NCBI GenBank assembly: GCA_900552555.1
Contig: URZW01000001.1
Location: 124,001 to 188,000 of the forward strand
Reading direction: 5' to 3'
From: an uncultured Clostridium sp.
GTDB lineage: Bacteria; Bacillota; Clostridia; TANB77; CAG-508
DNA: 64,000 bases
Shown here: positions 33,175 through 42,080 of the stretch, piece by piece
Position numbering within the stretch: position 1 is the stretch's first letter
Layout: each line of letters opens with the position of its first letter
Program-made: the position numbers and the translations under genes
The notes under the pieces: model-generated
Databases searched by the model: none
What the model was told of the DNA's origin: nothing
The model's input: only the letters and a program-made list of their open reading frames with translations

Positions 33175-34818
33175 TTAATGTAAGTCAAATGTTCCTCCAC
33201 CTAAGAATTCTTTTAATAATGAATTATTTGGAACATACTCATTTGGTATTTCTCTAAAGTATTTCAAAATATTTATTAATCTATGTGCTTCAGCATACTC
33301 CTTATATTCTGGTGTTATTTCTTTCAACAATGGCATTGCAATTGGTTTCAATGCATTTAATTCATATATTAATGATGTATTAAAAATTGTATCTGCTGAT
33401 TCTTGGAATGGGAATATATTTTTTTCTTCTCCATCTGTTACTTTGTGCCAAGTATTTAATGTGTGTAATGCTGAATAGCTTCTGAATTGATAATCTCTTA
33501 CTATTCTTCTTACAAGTCTTGTGTCTGTAGTTGAAATCCTGTTGTATCTATCCATATTTAGAACTGTTAATGCACTAATATATATTTTATATTTTTGGTC
33601 TTTTGAAATTTGACTTGTTAATTTGTCATTTAAACAATGTATCCCTTCAATTACAAGAATTTCGTCATCTGCTAGTTTCATTTTTTTTCCATTATATCTT
33701 TTTGTTCCTACTGCAAAATCAAATTCTGGCATTTCTATTTCTTCACCATTCAATAATTTCACTAAATGTTCATTGAATAATTTTAAGTCAATTGCTTCTA
33801 TACATTCAAAATTGTATTCTCCATTTTCGTCTCTTGGTGTATCTTGTCTTTCTACAAAATAGTTGTCAACTGATATTGTTACAGGTTTTAATCCATTCAA
33901 ACGCAATTGAATTCCTAATCTTTGTGCAAATGTTGTTTTTCCTGATGATGATGGCCCTGCAATTAGTACCATTTTTACATTTTTTCTTTTTGCGATATCA
34001 TCTGCTATATTAGCAATTTTCTTTTCATGTAAAGCTTCTGCAAGCATTATTACATCTTTTATTCTGTCTTCTTCTATTGCTTTGTTTAATTTGTAAACTG
34101 TTAAAACATCTAATACAGAATGAATTTTTTCAAATTCTTCTAATGCCCAAGCCAATTTTTTTGTTTCTTGAAATTCTGGCATTTTTGTTGGTGCTTTTGA
34201 ACTTGGATATCTTATTAGAAATCCATTTGCATATTTTACAACATCAAATATTTTTATAACTCCTGTTCTATTTGCAAGTGTTCCATAGCAGTAGTTATAA
34301 TATTTTTCACAGTAATACATATATATTGGGTCATTTTCTTCAAAATCAAATTGCAATCTTCCTTTTGATGTGTCTGTTTCATCATAAAATTTTTGCGCTT
34401 CTTTTCTTGTCATTTCTACCTTTTTAATTGATAAATCTTTTTCAATGATTTCTTGCATTTTTTGTTTTAGTTTTTCTGTAAATTCCTTTGTTATTCTTAT
34501 ATTATCGCATTTACAGTACATTGCATTTCCAAGTTGATATTCTACCATCAATTTTTCTTTTGGGTATAGACTTTCAAATGCCTTTCCCATTATGTATACA
34601 ATTGTTCTAACATAGATTTTCATTCCTTCTTTTGATGAAATATCTATTAATTCTATGTTTGCTCCTTCTTCTATTGGTGTTTCTAAATTTCTATAATCGT
34701 TGTTGTATAGGCATCCTATTACTTCATATTCACTGTTTTTTATTTCTTCTGCTAAGGCTTCTCTCACTGTTAAGCCGTTTTCAATTTTTCTTGTTCTTCC
34801 TTTATATTTTATGTTCAT
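33175..34818 (-). CDS. TGS-domain nucleoside kinase (uridine kinase-like)
   Basis: A 547-residue protein. An N-terminal TGS-like domain (first 60 residues) and a tRNA-synthetase second-additional-like domain lead to a C-terminal P-loop uridine kinase: AGPSSSGKTTFAQRLG (Walker A, about residue 290), SVDNYFVER and EGIHCLND. This architecture is common in Clostridia and is annotated as a nucleoside kinase; the threonyl-tRNA-synthetase-like N-terminus is family-typical. The probable reaction is ATP-dependent phosphorylation of uridine or cytidine. The start at 34818 follows GGAGG. It is upstream of RNHCP on the same strand. Confidence 0.9.
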   Translation of the reverse strand: MNIKYKGRTRKIENGLTVREALAEEIKNSEYEVIGCLYNNDYRNLETPIEEGANIELIDISSKEGMKIYVRTIVYIMGKAFESLYPKEKLMVEYQLGNAMYCKCDNIRITKEFTEKLKQKMQEIIEKDLSIKKVEMTRKEAQKFYDETDTSKGRLQFDFEENDPIYMYYCEKYYNYCYGTLANRTGVIKIFDVVKYANGFLIRYPSSKAPTKMPEFQETKKLAWALEEFEKIHSVLDVLTVYKLNKAIEEDRIKDVIMLAEALHEKKIANIADDIAKRKNVKMVLIAGPSSSGKTTFAQRLGIQLRLNGLKPVTISVDNYFVERQDTPRDENGEYNFECIEAIDLKLFNEHLVKLLNGEEIEMPEFDFAVGTKRYNGKKMKLADDEILVIEGIHCLNDKLTSQISKDQKYKIYISALTVLNMDRYNRISTTDTRLVRRIVRDYQFRSYSALHTLNTWHKVTDGEEKNIFPFQESADTIFNTSLIYELNALKPIAMPLLKEITPEYKEYAEAHRLINILKYFREIPNEYVPNNSLLKEFLGGGTFDLH

Positions 34819-34956
34819 TTGTTTTCCTCCTCTTCTGTTTACGCACATTATTTTATATCAATTAAGCCAATAAGTCAATAAATTTTATTTTTCACAGTTA
34901 TATTTTATCCTATTTTGGATATAATTTTATTAAATATATTTGTAGGAGATGATATT

Positions 34957-35145
34957 ATGGATTTACAAAGAGTTCATTCTATTTTAAATAATAAAGAAAA
35001 GTCTGATGTTTTTTATGACGAGCGTCCTGTATGGATTCAAGGTGTTGATGAAAAACGTGATATTGCTAAAGTAGGATTTGTTGATAATTTTGAAGAAAAA
35101 GATGTTTATATTGAAGATTTATATGAGAAAGATTTATTTAACTAA
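34957..35145 (+). CDS. sspH: H-type small acid-soluble spore protein
   Basis: A 62-residue protein matching the SspH family from end to end: MDLQRVHSILNNKEKSDVFY, VWIQGVDE and VGFVDNFEEKDVYIEDLYE. These proteins are made in the developing spore. The ATG at 34957 follows TAGGAG; an in-frame ATG at 34915 has no site. It is monocistronic, with a strong terminator directly after. The gene is direct evidence that the host belongs to a spore-forming lineage. Confidence 0.9.
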   Translation: MDLQRVHSILNNKEKSDVFYDERPVWIQGVDEKRDIAKVGFVDNFEEKDVYIEDLYEKDLFN

Positions 35146-35149
35146 GACA

Positions 35150-35179
35150 AAAAACTAGGCAAATTAATGCCTAGTTTTT
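35150..35179 (+). terminator. Terminator of sspH
   Basis: AAAAACTAGGC and GCCTAGTTTTT form a perfect 11-bp stem. Confidence 0.88.
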
Positions 35180-35188
35180 GCGTGTTTT

Positions 35189-35683
35189 TTATGATATCAT
35201 TTGAATTATCTCAATTCCATAAAGAGGTCTGGTTTGTTTCCTAATATCCAACTGGTACTCTACAATTCTATTTAACTTTTTTTTGAGTTCTTCGAGATCC
35301 TCTTTTGTTAAACAACAAATACCAGTAGTATACATTGGGTATTTTCCGCTTGAAAGCAGCTGTACCCTTACATTAGAGTAATCCTCATCATTTAATGGTT
35401 CTATCTTATATCCATTGATAATGTTAAGTTCCATTGCCTTCCTAGCAAGTCTAACGCGTTCCTCTGATGTAATTTCTTCTTCCACATAATAAAGTTTCAT
35501 CTGAGTAGCCAAATAATTGGCAATTATTTTTTTCTCTTCCTGCTTAGAAACGTTGTCAAATTTTTCAGATGTTACATAAATTCCATCTTTTAAAATTTCC
35601 ACTGTTAACTCTACTTCAGAATTTTCTAGTTTCCGTTCTTGAATTTTGAATCCATTTCCTAATTTTTCCATTGATGTCATCAT
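35189..35683 (-). CDS. Hypothetical 164-residue protein
   Basis: A cytosolic protein starting at 35683 behind AAGGAG. No family is recognised. It is mixed alpha/beta with charged segments (KQEEKKIIANYLATQMKLYY), and two adjacent cysteines in GICCLTKEDLEELKKKL near residue 125. It converges on sspH and stands alone. The 235 bases upstream hold no gene; only the terminator of the kinase gene is seen there. Confidence 0.55.
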   Translation of the reverse strand: MMTSMEKLGNGFKIQERKLENSEVELTVEILKDGIYVTSEKFDNVSKQEEKKIIANYLATQMKLYYVEEEITSEERVRLARKAMELNIINGYKIEPLNDEDYSNVRVQLLSSGKYPMYTTGICCLTKEDLEELKKKLNRIVEYQLDIRKQTRPLYGIEIIQMIS

Positions 35684-35855
35684 AGTAATACACTCCTTTT
35701 CTCTCTACCATTGTTCACGAGTTACACAAAATATTAATTTTATATATTAACCTAAAAAACAGGATTATAAAAAATCCAATTAGCCTTTGCTAATATTATG
35801 TAAAAAGTATATCACCATTTTATATGAAAGTAAATATTATTTTAACAATTTTAAA

Positions 35856-35886
35856 AGCCCACAACCATAAAAAATGATTGTGGACT
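35856..35886 (-). terminator. Terminator of the nicotinamidase / TerY-P operon
   Basis: AGTCCACAATCA pairs with TGGTTGTGGGCT on the minus strand, followed by TTTTAAAA, about 33 bases after the kinase stop codon. Confidence 0.8.
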
Positions 35887-35918
35887 CTTTTTTGTCTATA
35901 AGATATCATAAACAAAAA

Positions 35919-37679
35919 TCAACCATAGTTATAAATCTTATTTTTGTTGTAAATTCTAAATCCTTTTCCAGTAAATTCAAGCTTAGAACCTTCATCTACA
36001 ACATCGCAAACAAATTCTTTCGCAACATTTTTTCGTATATTAATTCCAATAATTTTACCATCTGCCGGATCATAAACTGTGTTGTTATTGAAATCAATAT
36101 TGCTTAATGTTTGAGCATTATACACAATAGTGTCATCATCATACTCTATCTGCTTCTTACTAAACACCATTGTACGATAATTACCATTTGGTAACTGATA
36201 AACAAATAACCATTTATTTGTTACCTTATCATGCTTTATAGCATACTCATTAATTTTTCCAGAATAGCTTACCTCAAAATTATAATCAGGTGTAGTTACA
36301 ATTGCTGTTTTAGGATAAGTAGATACAACAAAAACTTTACCATCATCCTCTTCAATAATCGGATTATATACCTGTCCTAAATATGTAGGCATATTTCCTG
36401 ATTTAGTAATAGTAAGTTTCACCAAATTATTGCCTTTATCTACATAATACACATTTTTATCTTTTACAAGATAATTAGACTTATGCATACGTTCAATTGT
36501 TGCAGTTAACTGATTATTTTCGTCATATACCTTAATAATATCCTCATCAGCTACATAAACATTTTTACCATCTTTTGAAAAATATACTTTGTTACCTCTT
36601 GCAACTTTGAACTTTCTTCTGGTTTCTGTATGAACAGTTTCATTGTTTTTATTAAAATAATGTAATTTACTCAAAATAAATGCACAATTTGTTTCAGAGA
36701 AAACGATAGTAATCTGAGGTCCATTTACTGCATTAGTTGCTTTTGTAACAGTAGGAGCTGCCTTAACCTTAGCATTTTCATTGCAGAGTGGACACTCATT
36801 ATATTTTGAGTAATAATACATATCATGTGTACTACAATGTTTCATATTTTTAAAAAGTTCCTGTAAATCAGGAGTAATATCAAACTTCTTTCCCTGTTCA
36901 AAAATTTCAATGAAATCCTGTTCAAGCTTAGGAGAAATCCATTTCCAGCTACCAATAATCTTCGGAATCTTGATGTTTGATTTATGCTTACCAACAATAG
37001 AAATCTTTTTCTTCATTCTTTCCAATGGAGAAAGATTTTTATCAAGAAAATATGTTCCTCCAAAAGGATGAATCCTTGTCAACATATTAAATGCAAGAAC
37101 AGCAAAATTATAATTTTCATTTTCTAACGAAAATTTAATGCTGCCATTGCTAGAATAACTATCTGGACATGTAAACATTTCTGTATATGCATCAGGTGCA
37201 TATTTGTCCTTAATTCCCCAACTGTCTACATCGATAAAGTACCCGGTTTTTCCGTTCATCTGAAAATTGTAGTCACTAATATCTCCAACAATAATTCCAG
37301 TTGCATGTAGTTTACCTAAATCAGAACCAAAATCTGTTATAATTTTTAACACATCCTGGTTGGTAAGTTTTTCAGCAGTAAGATACTTTGGTTTAGTCAA
37401 CATGTGAAGATCTTCGGCATCAATCAGTTTTCTCATTGCATAACCAGCAAACTTTCCATTTATTGTGACCACTTCTTCTGGTCCAATAACATTCTTTGGA
37501 AACTGGTTTTTAATAGAAATAAAGTGTTTAACTTTGTCTTCTTTTTTGTTGATATCTACATTAGCCTTAAAAATCTTAATAACTGTTTTTGAGTCAAGTT
37601 CATAAATTGTAGCTTCTCCTCCTTCTGCTAATTTATTTAAACCATCAACTCTGCTCCGACTCTTAAAATTAATTGCCAT
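35919..37679 (-). CDS. Protein kinase-like protein of a TerY-P triad (zinc motif plus C-terminal repeats)
   Basis: A 586-residue protein. The N-terminal 260 residues are a divergent protein kinase: glycine loop LAEGGEATIYEL (17-28), lysine strand TVIKIFK, catalytic loop GDISDYN (132-138, HRD replaced) and metal site FIDVDSWG (148-155). A Cys/His cluster follows (HCSTHDMYYYSKYNECPLC). The last 250 residues are beta-strand repeats resembling a propeller (KVYFSKDGKNVYVADEDII, KNVYYVDKGNNLV). It matches the kinase of the VWA/PP2C/kinase triad (YegI-like). It is the last gene after the phosphatase, 12 bases apart. Substrates are unknown. Confidence 0.8.
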   Translation of the reverse strand: MAINFKSRSRVDGLNKLAEGGEATIYELDSKTVIKIFKANVDINKKEDKVKHFISIKNQFPKNVIGPEEVVTINGKFAGYAMRKLIDAEDLHMLTKPKYLTAEKLTNQDVLKIITDFGSDLGKLHATGIIVGDISDYNFQMNGKTGYFIDVDSWGIKDKYAPDAYTEMFTCPDSYSSNGSIKFSLENENYNFAVLAFNMLTRIHPFGGTYFLDKNLSPLERMKKKISIVGKHKSNIKIPKIIGSWKWISPKLEQDFIEIFEQGKKFDITPDLQELFKNMKHCSTHDMYYYSKYNECPLCNENAKVKAAPTVTKATNAVNGPQITIVFSETNCAFILSKLHYFNKNNETVHTETRRKFKVARGNKVYFSKDGKNVYVADEDIIKVYDENNQLTATIERMHKSNYLVKDKNVYYVDKGNNLVKLTITKSGNMPTYLGQVYNPIIEEDDGKVFVVSTYPKTAIVTTPDYNFEVSYSGKINEYAIKHDKVTNKWLFVYQLPNGNYRTMVFSKKQIEYDDDTIVYNAQTLSNIDFNNNTVYDPADGKIIGINIRKNVAKEFVCDVVDEGSKLEFTGKGFRIYNKNKIYNYG

Positions 37680-37691
37680 AAAATTACCTCC

Positions 37692-38462
37692 TTAGAAACA
37701 AATTGAAATATCATCATGAAACATTTCATTTTTACGATTATTTCTATTAATAAGTTTCTCTATTTGCGGTCCTTTTCCTTCATGTAAAAATCCTATAAAT
37801 TTTGTTTTTTCAACATCATTAAGATTTTCATAAAATCTCAGTCCATCTGTTGCTACTCCAACATTCTGATATTCTTCTTTGTTAAAACGAGTTATCTTAA
37901 AAGTAACTCCATCCTTATATTCCACAAGGCTTGATTTGTCTTTAATAAAGTTGTAAACATAGTAGCACGGATATTCTCCATCATCAAGTTGTTCAAACTC
38001 AATACCATTTAAATTTTCTTTAATGATATAGCCATCTCCACAGCTATAAACTACAAACTCATTTTCCAACTCGAAACATACCAAAATAGTAAAACAATAA
38101 TTTTCAAAAATAAAAGATTTATCTGAACAAAGATTAAGCATCTGTTTAAAAATTACATCAATTACAGAAATAAAATTACTTTCATCTATAGTTTCTTCAT
38201 TATCATAATATTCTTTCACTTTTTTTGCAAAAAGCTGTCCGAAAATTCTTGTTCCAACTTCAGAATGTTTACCAGAACCGCAGCCATCTGTAACTACCTT
38301 CATATTCAACAAGTTAAATGCAAAATCATGATTGTTGATATTGGCAAAATTATGGTCAGACCCCATTTTGCATACTTTTACAATCTTCCGTACTTTTTCG
38401 GAACTTGGTTCTGCATGTATGGAAGTTGTATTTGCTTCTTCTACTTTTTCTAAAATACTCAT
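37692..38462 (-). CDS. PP2C-type protein phosphatase of the TerY-P triad
   Basis: A 256-residue PP2C-fold Ser/Thr phosphatase. Metal-site motifs are VVTDGCGSGKHSEVGTRIF (about residues 56-75), CGDGYIIKENLNG, GVATDGLRF and the closing DDISICF. It should reverse the action of the adjacent kinase. The N-terminus (about 30 residues before MGSDHNFANINNHDFAF) is variable. It starts behind AGGAGG and lies about 100 bases after the VWA gene on the same transcript. The three-gene set matches the TerY-P module defined in comparative work on tellurite and stress systems. Confidence 0.85.
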   Translation of the reverse strand: MSILEKVEEANTTSIHAEPSSEKVRKIVKVCKMGSDHNFANINNHDFAFNLLNMKVVTDGCGSGKHSEVGTRIFGQLFAKKVKEYYDNEETIDESNFISVIDVIFKQMLNLCSDKSFIFENYCFTILVCFELENEFVVYSCGDGYIIKENLNGIEFEQLDDGEYPCYYVYNFIKDKSSLVEYKDGVTFKITRFNKEEYQNVGVATDGLRFYENLNDVEKTKFIGFLHEGKGPQIEKLINRNNRKNEMFHDDISICF

Positions 38463-38558
38463 GCTGTTTTATCCTCCTAATAAAAAGGATGGAGATTGCA
38501 ATGCAACCCCCACCCGTACTTTAGTCGTTGTTACTGTATACTGTAAGTTTTTATTACA

Positions 38559-39260
38559 TTACACATCAAAGAAACCTGAATCGGAAGTTCCAGTAGCACC
38601 AGAGCTTGCTTTCTTTGAAGCAGAAATGGCACTTTTTGATACCAAATCGATAACACGACGAAGTTCACTTTCGTCATTGCTTACTTCTTTTACGTTCTGT
38701 TTCTTAACACCGATGGAATCGGCCACTCCAAATGCCTCCTGGCCAAAAGCAATAAATGCTACTGTGATTTCTTTTGAAATCAAATCCTCAACAGCTTTTC
38801 TTGCATCACTTGCTCTATATTGAGACCCATAATCATTTCCATCAGAAAGAATCACCATGCATGCCCTTGCATTTGTACCGTTATCTTTCAACTGTTCCAT
38901 ATAATCCAGCATACGCTGTCTTCTATCAATGATAGCATCATATAATTTTGTACGTCCTCCTGCTGAATAATCAGTATTGAAATCTTCCGGTGCAACATAT
39001 CCACCAGTTTCAATTGTAGAAGCAAAAACAGTCTTGCTTACCATCATCTCATCTGACTGTTTTGAATTACAAACAGCCTGTTTGTAATGCTCTAAGCATT
39101 CCTGCATAACCATTTCATAGTTTCCCATTGATCCACTACCATCGATAACAAAATCAACCAGCATAATGTTCGGTGATACGACATCATCAACATCCATGTT
39201 TGCTGCATAAGTTTCGTCTAATCCATCAATTTTAACAGTATCTAAATATTCTTCGTTCAT
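38559..39260 (-). CDS. VWA-domain protein (TerY-like)
   Basis: A 233-residue von Willebrand factor A domain protein. The metal-ion-dependent adhesion site is complete: DGSGS (residues 40-44), a threonine in GGRTKLYDAI, and an aspartate in ILSDGND. No signal peptide or membrane segment is seen, so it acts in the cytosol, probably as the scaffold or sensor subunit of the kinase-phosphatase pair encoded after it. A Ser/Gly-rich tail (SSGATGTSDSGFFDV) follows the domain. It starts behind AAGGAGG, 20 bases after the nicotinamidase gene. Confidence 0.85.
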   Translation of the reverse strand: MNEEYLDTVKIDGLDETYAANMDVDDVVSPNIMLVDFVIDGSGSMGNYEMVMQECLEHYKQAVCNSKQSDEMMVSKTVFASTIETGGYVAPEDFNTDYSAGGRTKLYDAIIDRRQRMLDYMEQLKDNGTNARACMVILSDGNDYGSQYRASDARKAVEDLISKEITVAFIAFGQEAFGVADSIGVKKQNVKEVSNDESELRRVIDLVSKSAISASKKASSGATGTSDSGFFDV

Positions 39261-39280
39261 GTTGTAATCCTCCTTATTGT

Positions 39281-40195
39281 TTAAAACTGAATATCTGTTG
39301 ATTTTGCAAACTTGATACCATAAGAACTCTTGAAGTTGTCAAAAGCTGCCTCGGTATCTGCTTCGTATCCGGTAATAGGAGAAGTACAATCCTCCAAAAC
39401 CGTAATTTTCTGAGTTACATCCAGACGATCTTTAAAATGTTCTGCAATCTGTTTTACGGATTCCATCAGGCAATGGCTCGCTGCCTCGCCTACAACATAG
39501 ATTTCGTCGTATTTTTCAATGGCAGTCAGAACCGGTGTGTTGATGAAGTTTTTCTTACTAAACTCAGGTTTGATAATGCCATACATTTCACTGTATGGAT
39601 CTGTACCTTTGTTGATCATGTGGTTAACACTCTTTCTAGCAACCGAATGGAAATAAACCATCTTTGCAAACTCGTTTTCAAGTGTGAATCCATCTGTACC
39701 ATTAATGCAATGATACGGCCAGATACACAGCTGCTTTTTGCCTGCTCCGACTTTTTCCAGTTCCTTCAGATACTCTAAAGAGTCTTTTGGATCACCAACA
39801 ACTGGTCTCCAACGATTGGCTACAACATCATCATAAGTGATTATTGTATATGGAGATGGATGATCTCCAGCAGAGTTTGCCCACCAGCATGGATGGAAAA
39901 TCTGATGTGCAATATGAGTATCCAAACTGCACATAATTTTGCTGATCCCCGACATATTGTTGTAGATAAAACGTGTAATACGCTCAACATCACCAATAGA
40001 ACCAGGTACCGCTAATGCTCCTCCCTCAATAAAATCCTTCTGAACATCAATGCACAGCAACAATCTTTTTGGAGAATCATCAATAGCTGCCGTAAACCGT
40101 TCCTGCTCAGCCATGCTGAAAATGGAATTCATGTCTACTTTACCGTGCTGTCCAATCTGGGCAACATCAACAATCTGCTCGTAATTAGTGTTCAT
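39281..40195 (-). CDS. pncA: Nicotinamidase-like isochorismatase-family hydrolase
   Basis: A 304-residue cysteine hydrolase, longer than typical PncA (about 180-220) because of an N-terminal extension (about 40 residues) and internal insertions. The catalytic aspartate is D50 (LCIDVQKDF), metal ligands lie in DTHIAHQIFHP (92-102), WPYHCINGTDG (159-169) shapes the oxyanion site, and the nucleophile is C242 (EAASHCLMES). It would convert nicotinamide to nicotinate plus ammonia. It leads the TerY-P operon from its own consensus promoter (40357-40329). The start at 40195 follows AGGAGG. Substrate is inferred from the family and neighbours. Confidence 0.8.
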   Translation of the reverse strand: MNTNYEQIVDVAQIGQHGKVDMNSIFSMAEQERFTAAIDDSPKRLLLCIDVQKDFIEGGALAVPGSIGDVERITRFIYNNMSGISKIMCSLDTHIAHQIFHPCWWANSAGDHPSPYTIITYDDVVANRWRPVVGDPKDSLEYLKELEKVGAGKKQLCIWPYHCINGTDGFTLENEFAKMVYFHSVARKSVNHMINKGTDPYSEMYGIIKPEFSKKNFINTPVLTAIEKYDEIYVVGEAASHCLMESVKQIAEHFKDRLDVTQKITVLEDCTSPITGYEADTEAAFDNFKSSYGIKFAKSTDIQF

Positions 40196-40328
40196 ACTAA
40201 TACCTCCTAAAGTTGATTAAATTTTTTTGCTTGTCAATCGACTGCTATTGCCTTTTTTCTATTGCTAATACTAAGTTGCCTATTGACAATAGTATAAATG
40301 CAAAACAATCCAAATTTGACATGTGCAT

Positions 40329-40357
40329 ATTATATCATGCTTTTTTTGTCTTGTAAA
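40329..40357 (-). promoter_or_regulatory. Sigma-A promoter of the pncA / TerY-P operon
   Basis: On the minus strand TTTACA (40357-40352) and TATAAT (40334-40329) are 17 bases apart. The leader of about 130 bases contains the inverted pair ATTGTCAATAGG and TCGATTGACAAG, possible operator sites. Confidence 0.8.
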
Positions 40358-40436
40358 TATTTTATGTAAAATTTTAACTTTTTATTTTTTTGCAATTCAG
40401 TAAGGCTAATGACTGAAATACTTTTTAAGTTCATGA

Positions 40437-40472
40437 ATACAAGCCCACTTAAAAATATAAGCAGGCTTGTAT
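40437..40472 (-). terminator. Terminator of the prs-nadV transcript
   Basis: ATACAAGCC and GGCTTGTAT with inner pairing form the stem, about 30 bases after the nadV stop. It separates the nadV transcript from the pncA promoter. Confidence 0.75.
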
Positions 40473-40501
40473 AAAACAAATTATATTTAGAAAATATCTT
40501 T

Positions 40502-42061
40502 TTAGAATTTACCGTTGTAAACTCTCTTTGATTCTTCTGCAACTCTCTCTCTGATTTCATCAAAAGTTTGAGTCCGCACAAACTCACCATCAACAAAAAC
40601 ATCCTCAAGCAAATTGCCCTTGATATCCTTAATTGTTTCAGGTGTGAGATTATCAATAAGCTTGTACTCTCCATCTTCGAAAACAACCGCTACTAAACCT
40701 TTCTGAGATTTCTTAAACTTATCAGAATCTGTTGCCGGATCTTTATAGATTGCTCTAAATTCTCCGTTCACGATTTCAGCTGTTCCTTTAAGTGCAAATC
40801 CTAAAGTATCACGTGTCATATACTGATATGTATATGAGCCAATACCCAGCCCTACACTTACAGTAACGAATCCTTTTTCCATCAATCCTTCACAAATTGC
40901 TTTGGCTCTTTCAGGAGTAATAGAATCTCCATACACAGAACCTATGTGAGAATCGATTTCGATGAAACCTTTTTCATTTTTTGTTCCACCAAAAATCTCA
41001 TACAGACGCTGGATTAAGCCTTTTTTTACTGTACCCGCAAAGCCTTTCAAACGTTCATCGATGTTTTCTTCATTTACGTCTTTATCTCCGCAAATGATTT
41101 TAACTGGATCACCAGAATCCGGTCTGATATTAACTTTTCCATTACGTTTCATAATGGCCTCTTTTACTTCCGGGTCTGTCAGAACATTGTCAACAAAATT
41201 CCACAGGTTGTATGTATCTGATACAATTGTTACAGTTCCACTTGGGTATACTTTTGTAACCAGCTGCAAAATAGCATTTTTTTCATCACGGCCGTAAGAT
41301 TCCATTACGCTATGCTCCGTTGAAGGTGCATAAGCAATAACATCCGGCTTAGCATTGTAATATGACATCAAATAGTTTCTTGCAGGAACTGTTGCAGAAC
41401 CTCCAAAGATTAACAAATGTCCAGGTGTTGAACGGTAAGCTGCTTCTGGACTTCCCATGCCACGCATAGAAAAATCACCACCCTGGTTGAAAACTCTTTT
41501 CGGCTGATTGCATCCGGTAATTTCAGCATAATGAGTAAGTATCCTCTTATACTTATCTGCAATTGTGCTATCTGTCATCGGCTGCCAGATCAAGCATGAC
41601 ATAGGAGTTTCCAAATAACCCGTAAGCCAGAAAAACTCTGGTAAAGTATTTTCAACTGTAAACATCGGTACACCAATTGGTACAAAAGACCCTTCTTTAA
41701 GTGCCTTAAACTTTAATGGCAAATATCCAAGTTTATGAAGCTTCTCAAAATGAGAAAAGTCATAGTTTTTTACCATCTCCGGGTTTGTTACTCCAAAAGT
41801 ACCACCAAGGCTCTCTTTGATTTCATCCATAACAACATCAAGAGGTTTTTCAAAAAAGCCTTTCTGCCATTTCCAATAAAGTGTTGCCAACGCTCCCTGT
41901 AAACCAAAGAACACTGCATGACTTACACCATCAATCCGGGATTTTCTTGGAGTCCATGTCTCATAAGTCCATTCTAATCCTTCCGGATACTGATCCTTAT
42001 GACAGAATTTGTATCCATCTGTCAATAATGCTGGGTTCTCAATCATTTCGTTAAACATCAT
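40502..42061 (-). CDS. nadV: Nicotinamide phosphoribosyltransferase (NAMPT)
   Basis: A 519-residue type II phosphoribosyltransferase that joins nicotinamide and PRPP to give NMN and pyrophosphate. Family blocks include LLTDGYKFCHKDQYPEGLEW at the N-terminus, FNQGGDFSMRGMGSPEAAY, and the PRPP/NMN site VNIRPDSGDPVKIICGDKD with a following GSVYGDSITPERAKAIC. Its presence gives the host a one-step route from nicotinamide that bypasses nicotinate; phages also carry nadV. It starts behind AGGAGG, 19 bases after the PRPP synthetase gene, so substrate supply and use are coupled. Confidence 0.95.
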   Translation of the reverse strand: MMFNEMIENPALLTDGYKFCHKDQYPEGLEWTYETWTPRKSRIDGVSHAVFFGLQGALATLYWKWQKGFFEKPLDVVMDEIKESLGGTFGVTNPEMVKNYDFSHFEKLHKLGYLPLKFKALKEGSFVPIGVPMFTVENTLPEFFWLTGYLETPMSCLIWQPMTDSTIADKYKRILTHYAEITGCNQPKRVFNQGGDFSMRGMGSPEAAYRSTPGHLLIFGGSATVPARNYLMSYYNAKPDVIAYAPSTEHSVMESYGRDEKNAILQLVTKVYPSGTVTIVSDTYNLWNFVDNVLTDPEVKEAIMKRNGKVNIRPDSGDPVKIICGDKDVNEENIDERLKGFAGTVKKGLIQRLYEIFGGTKNEKGFIEIDSHIGSVYGDSITPERAKAICEGLMEKGFVTVSVGLGIGSYTYQYMTRDTLGFALKGTAEIVNGEFRAIYKDPATDSDKFKKSQKGLVAVVFEDGEYKLIDNLTPETIKDIKGNLLEDVFVDGEFVRTQTFDEIRERVAEESKRVYNGKF

Positions 42062-42080
42062 AATGCTTTCCTCCTTATAA

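Noticed and set aside
35919..39260. A tellurite-resistance (ter) operon
   Set aside because: Only the VWA/PP2C/kinase triad is present; TerB, TerC, TerD and the ter biosynthetic genes are not in the window.
40330..40686. Minus-strand 118-residue frame at the end of nadV
   Set aside because: It overlaps nadV in another frame, runs through the nadV terminator and the pncA promoter, and has no ribosome-binding site.
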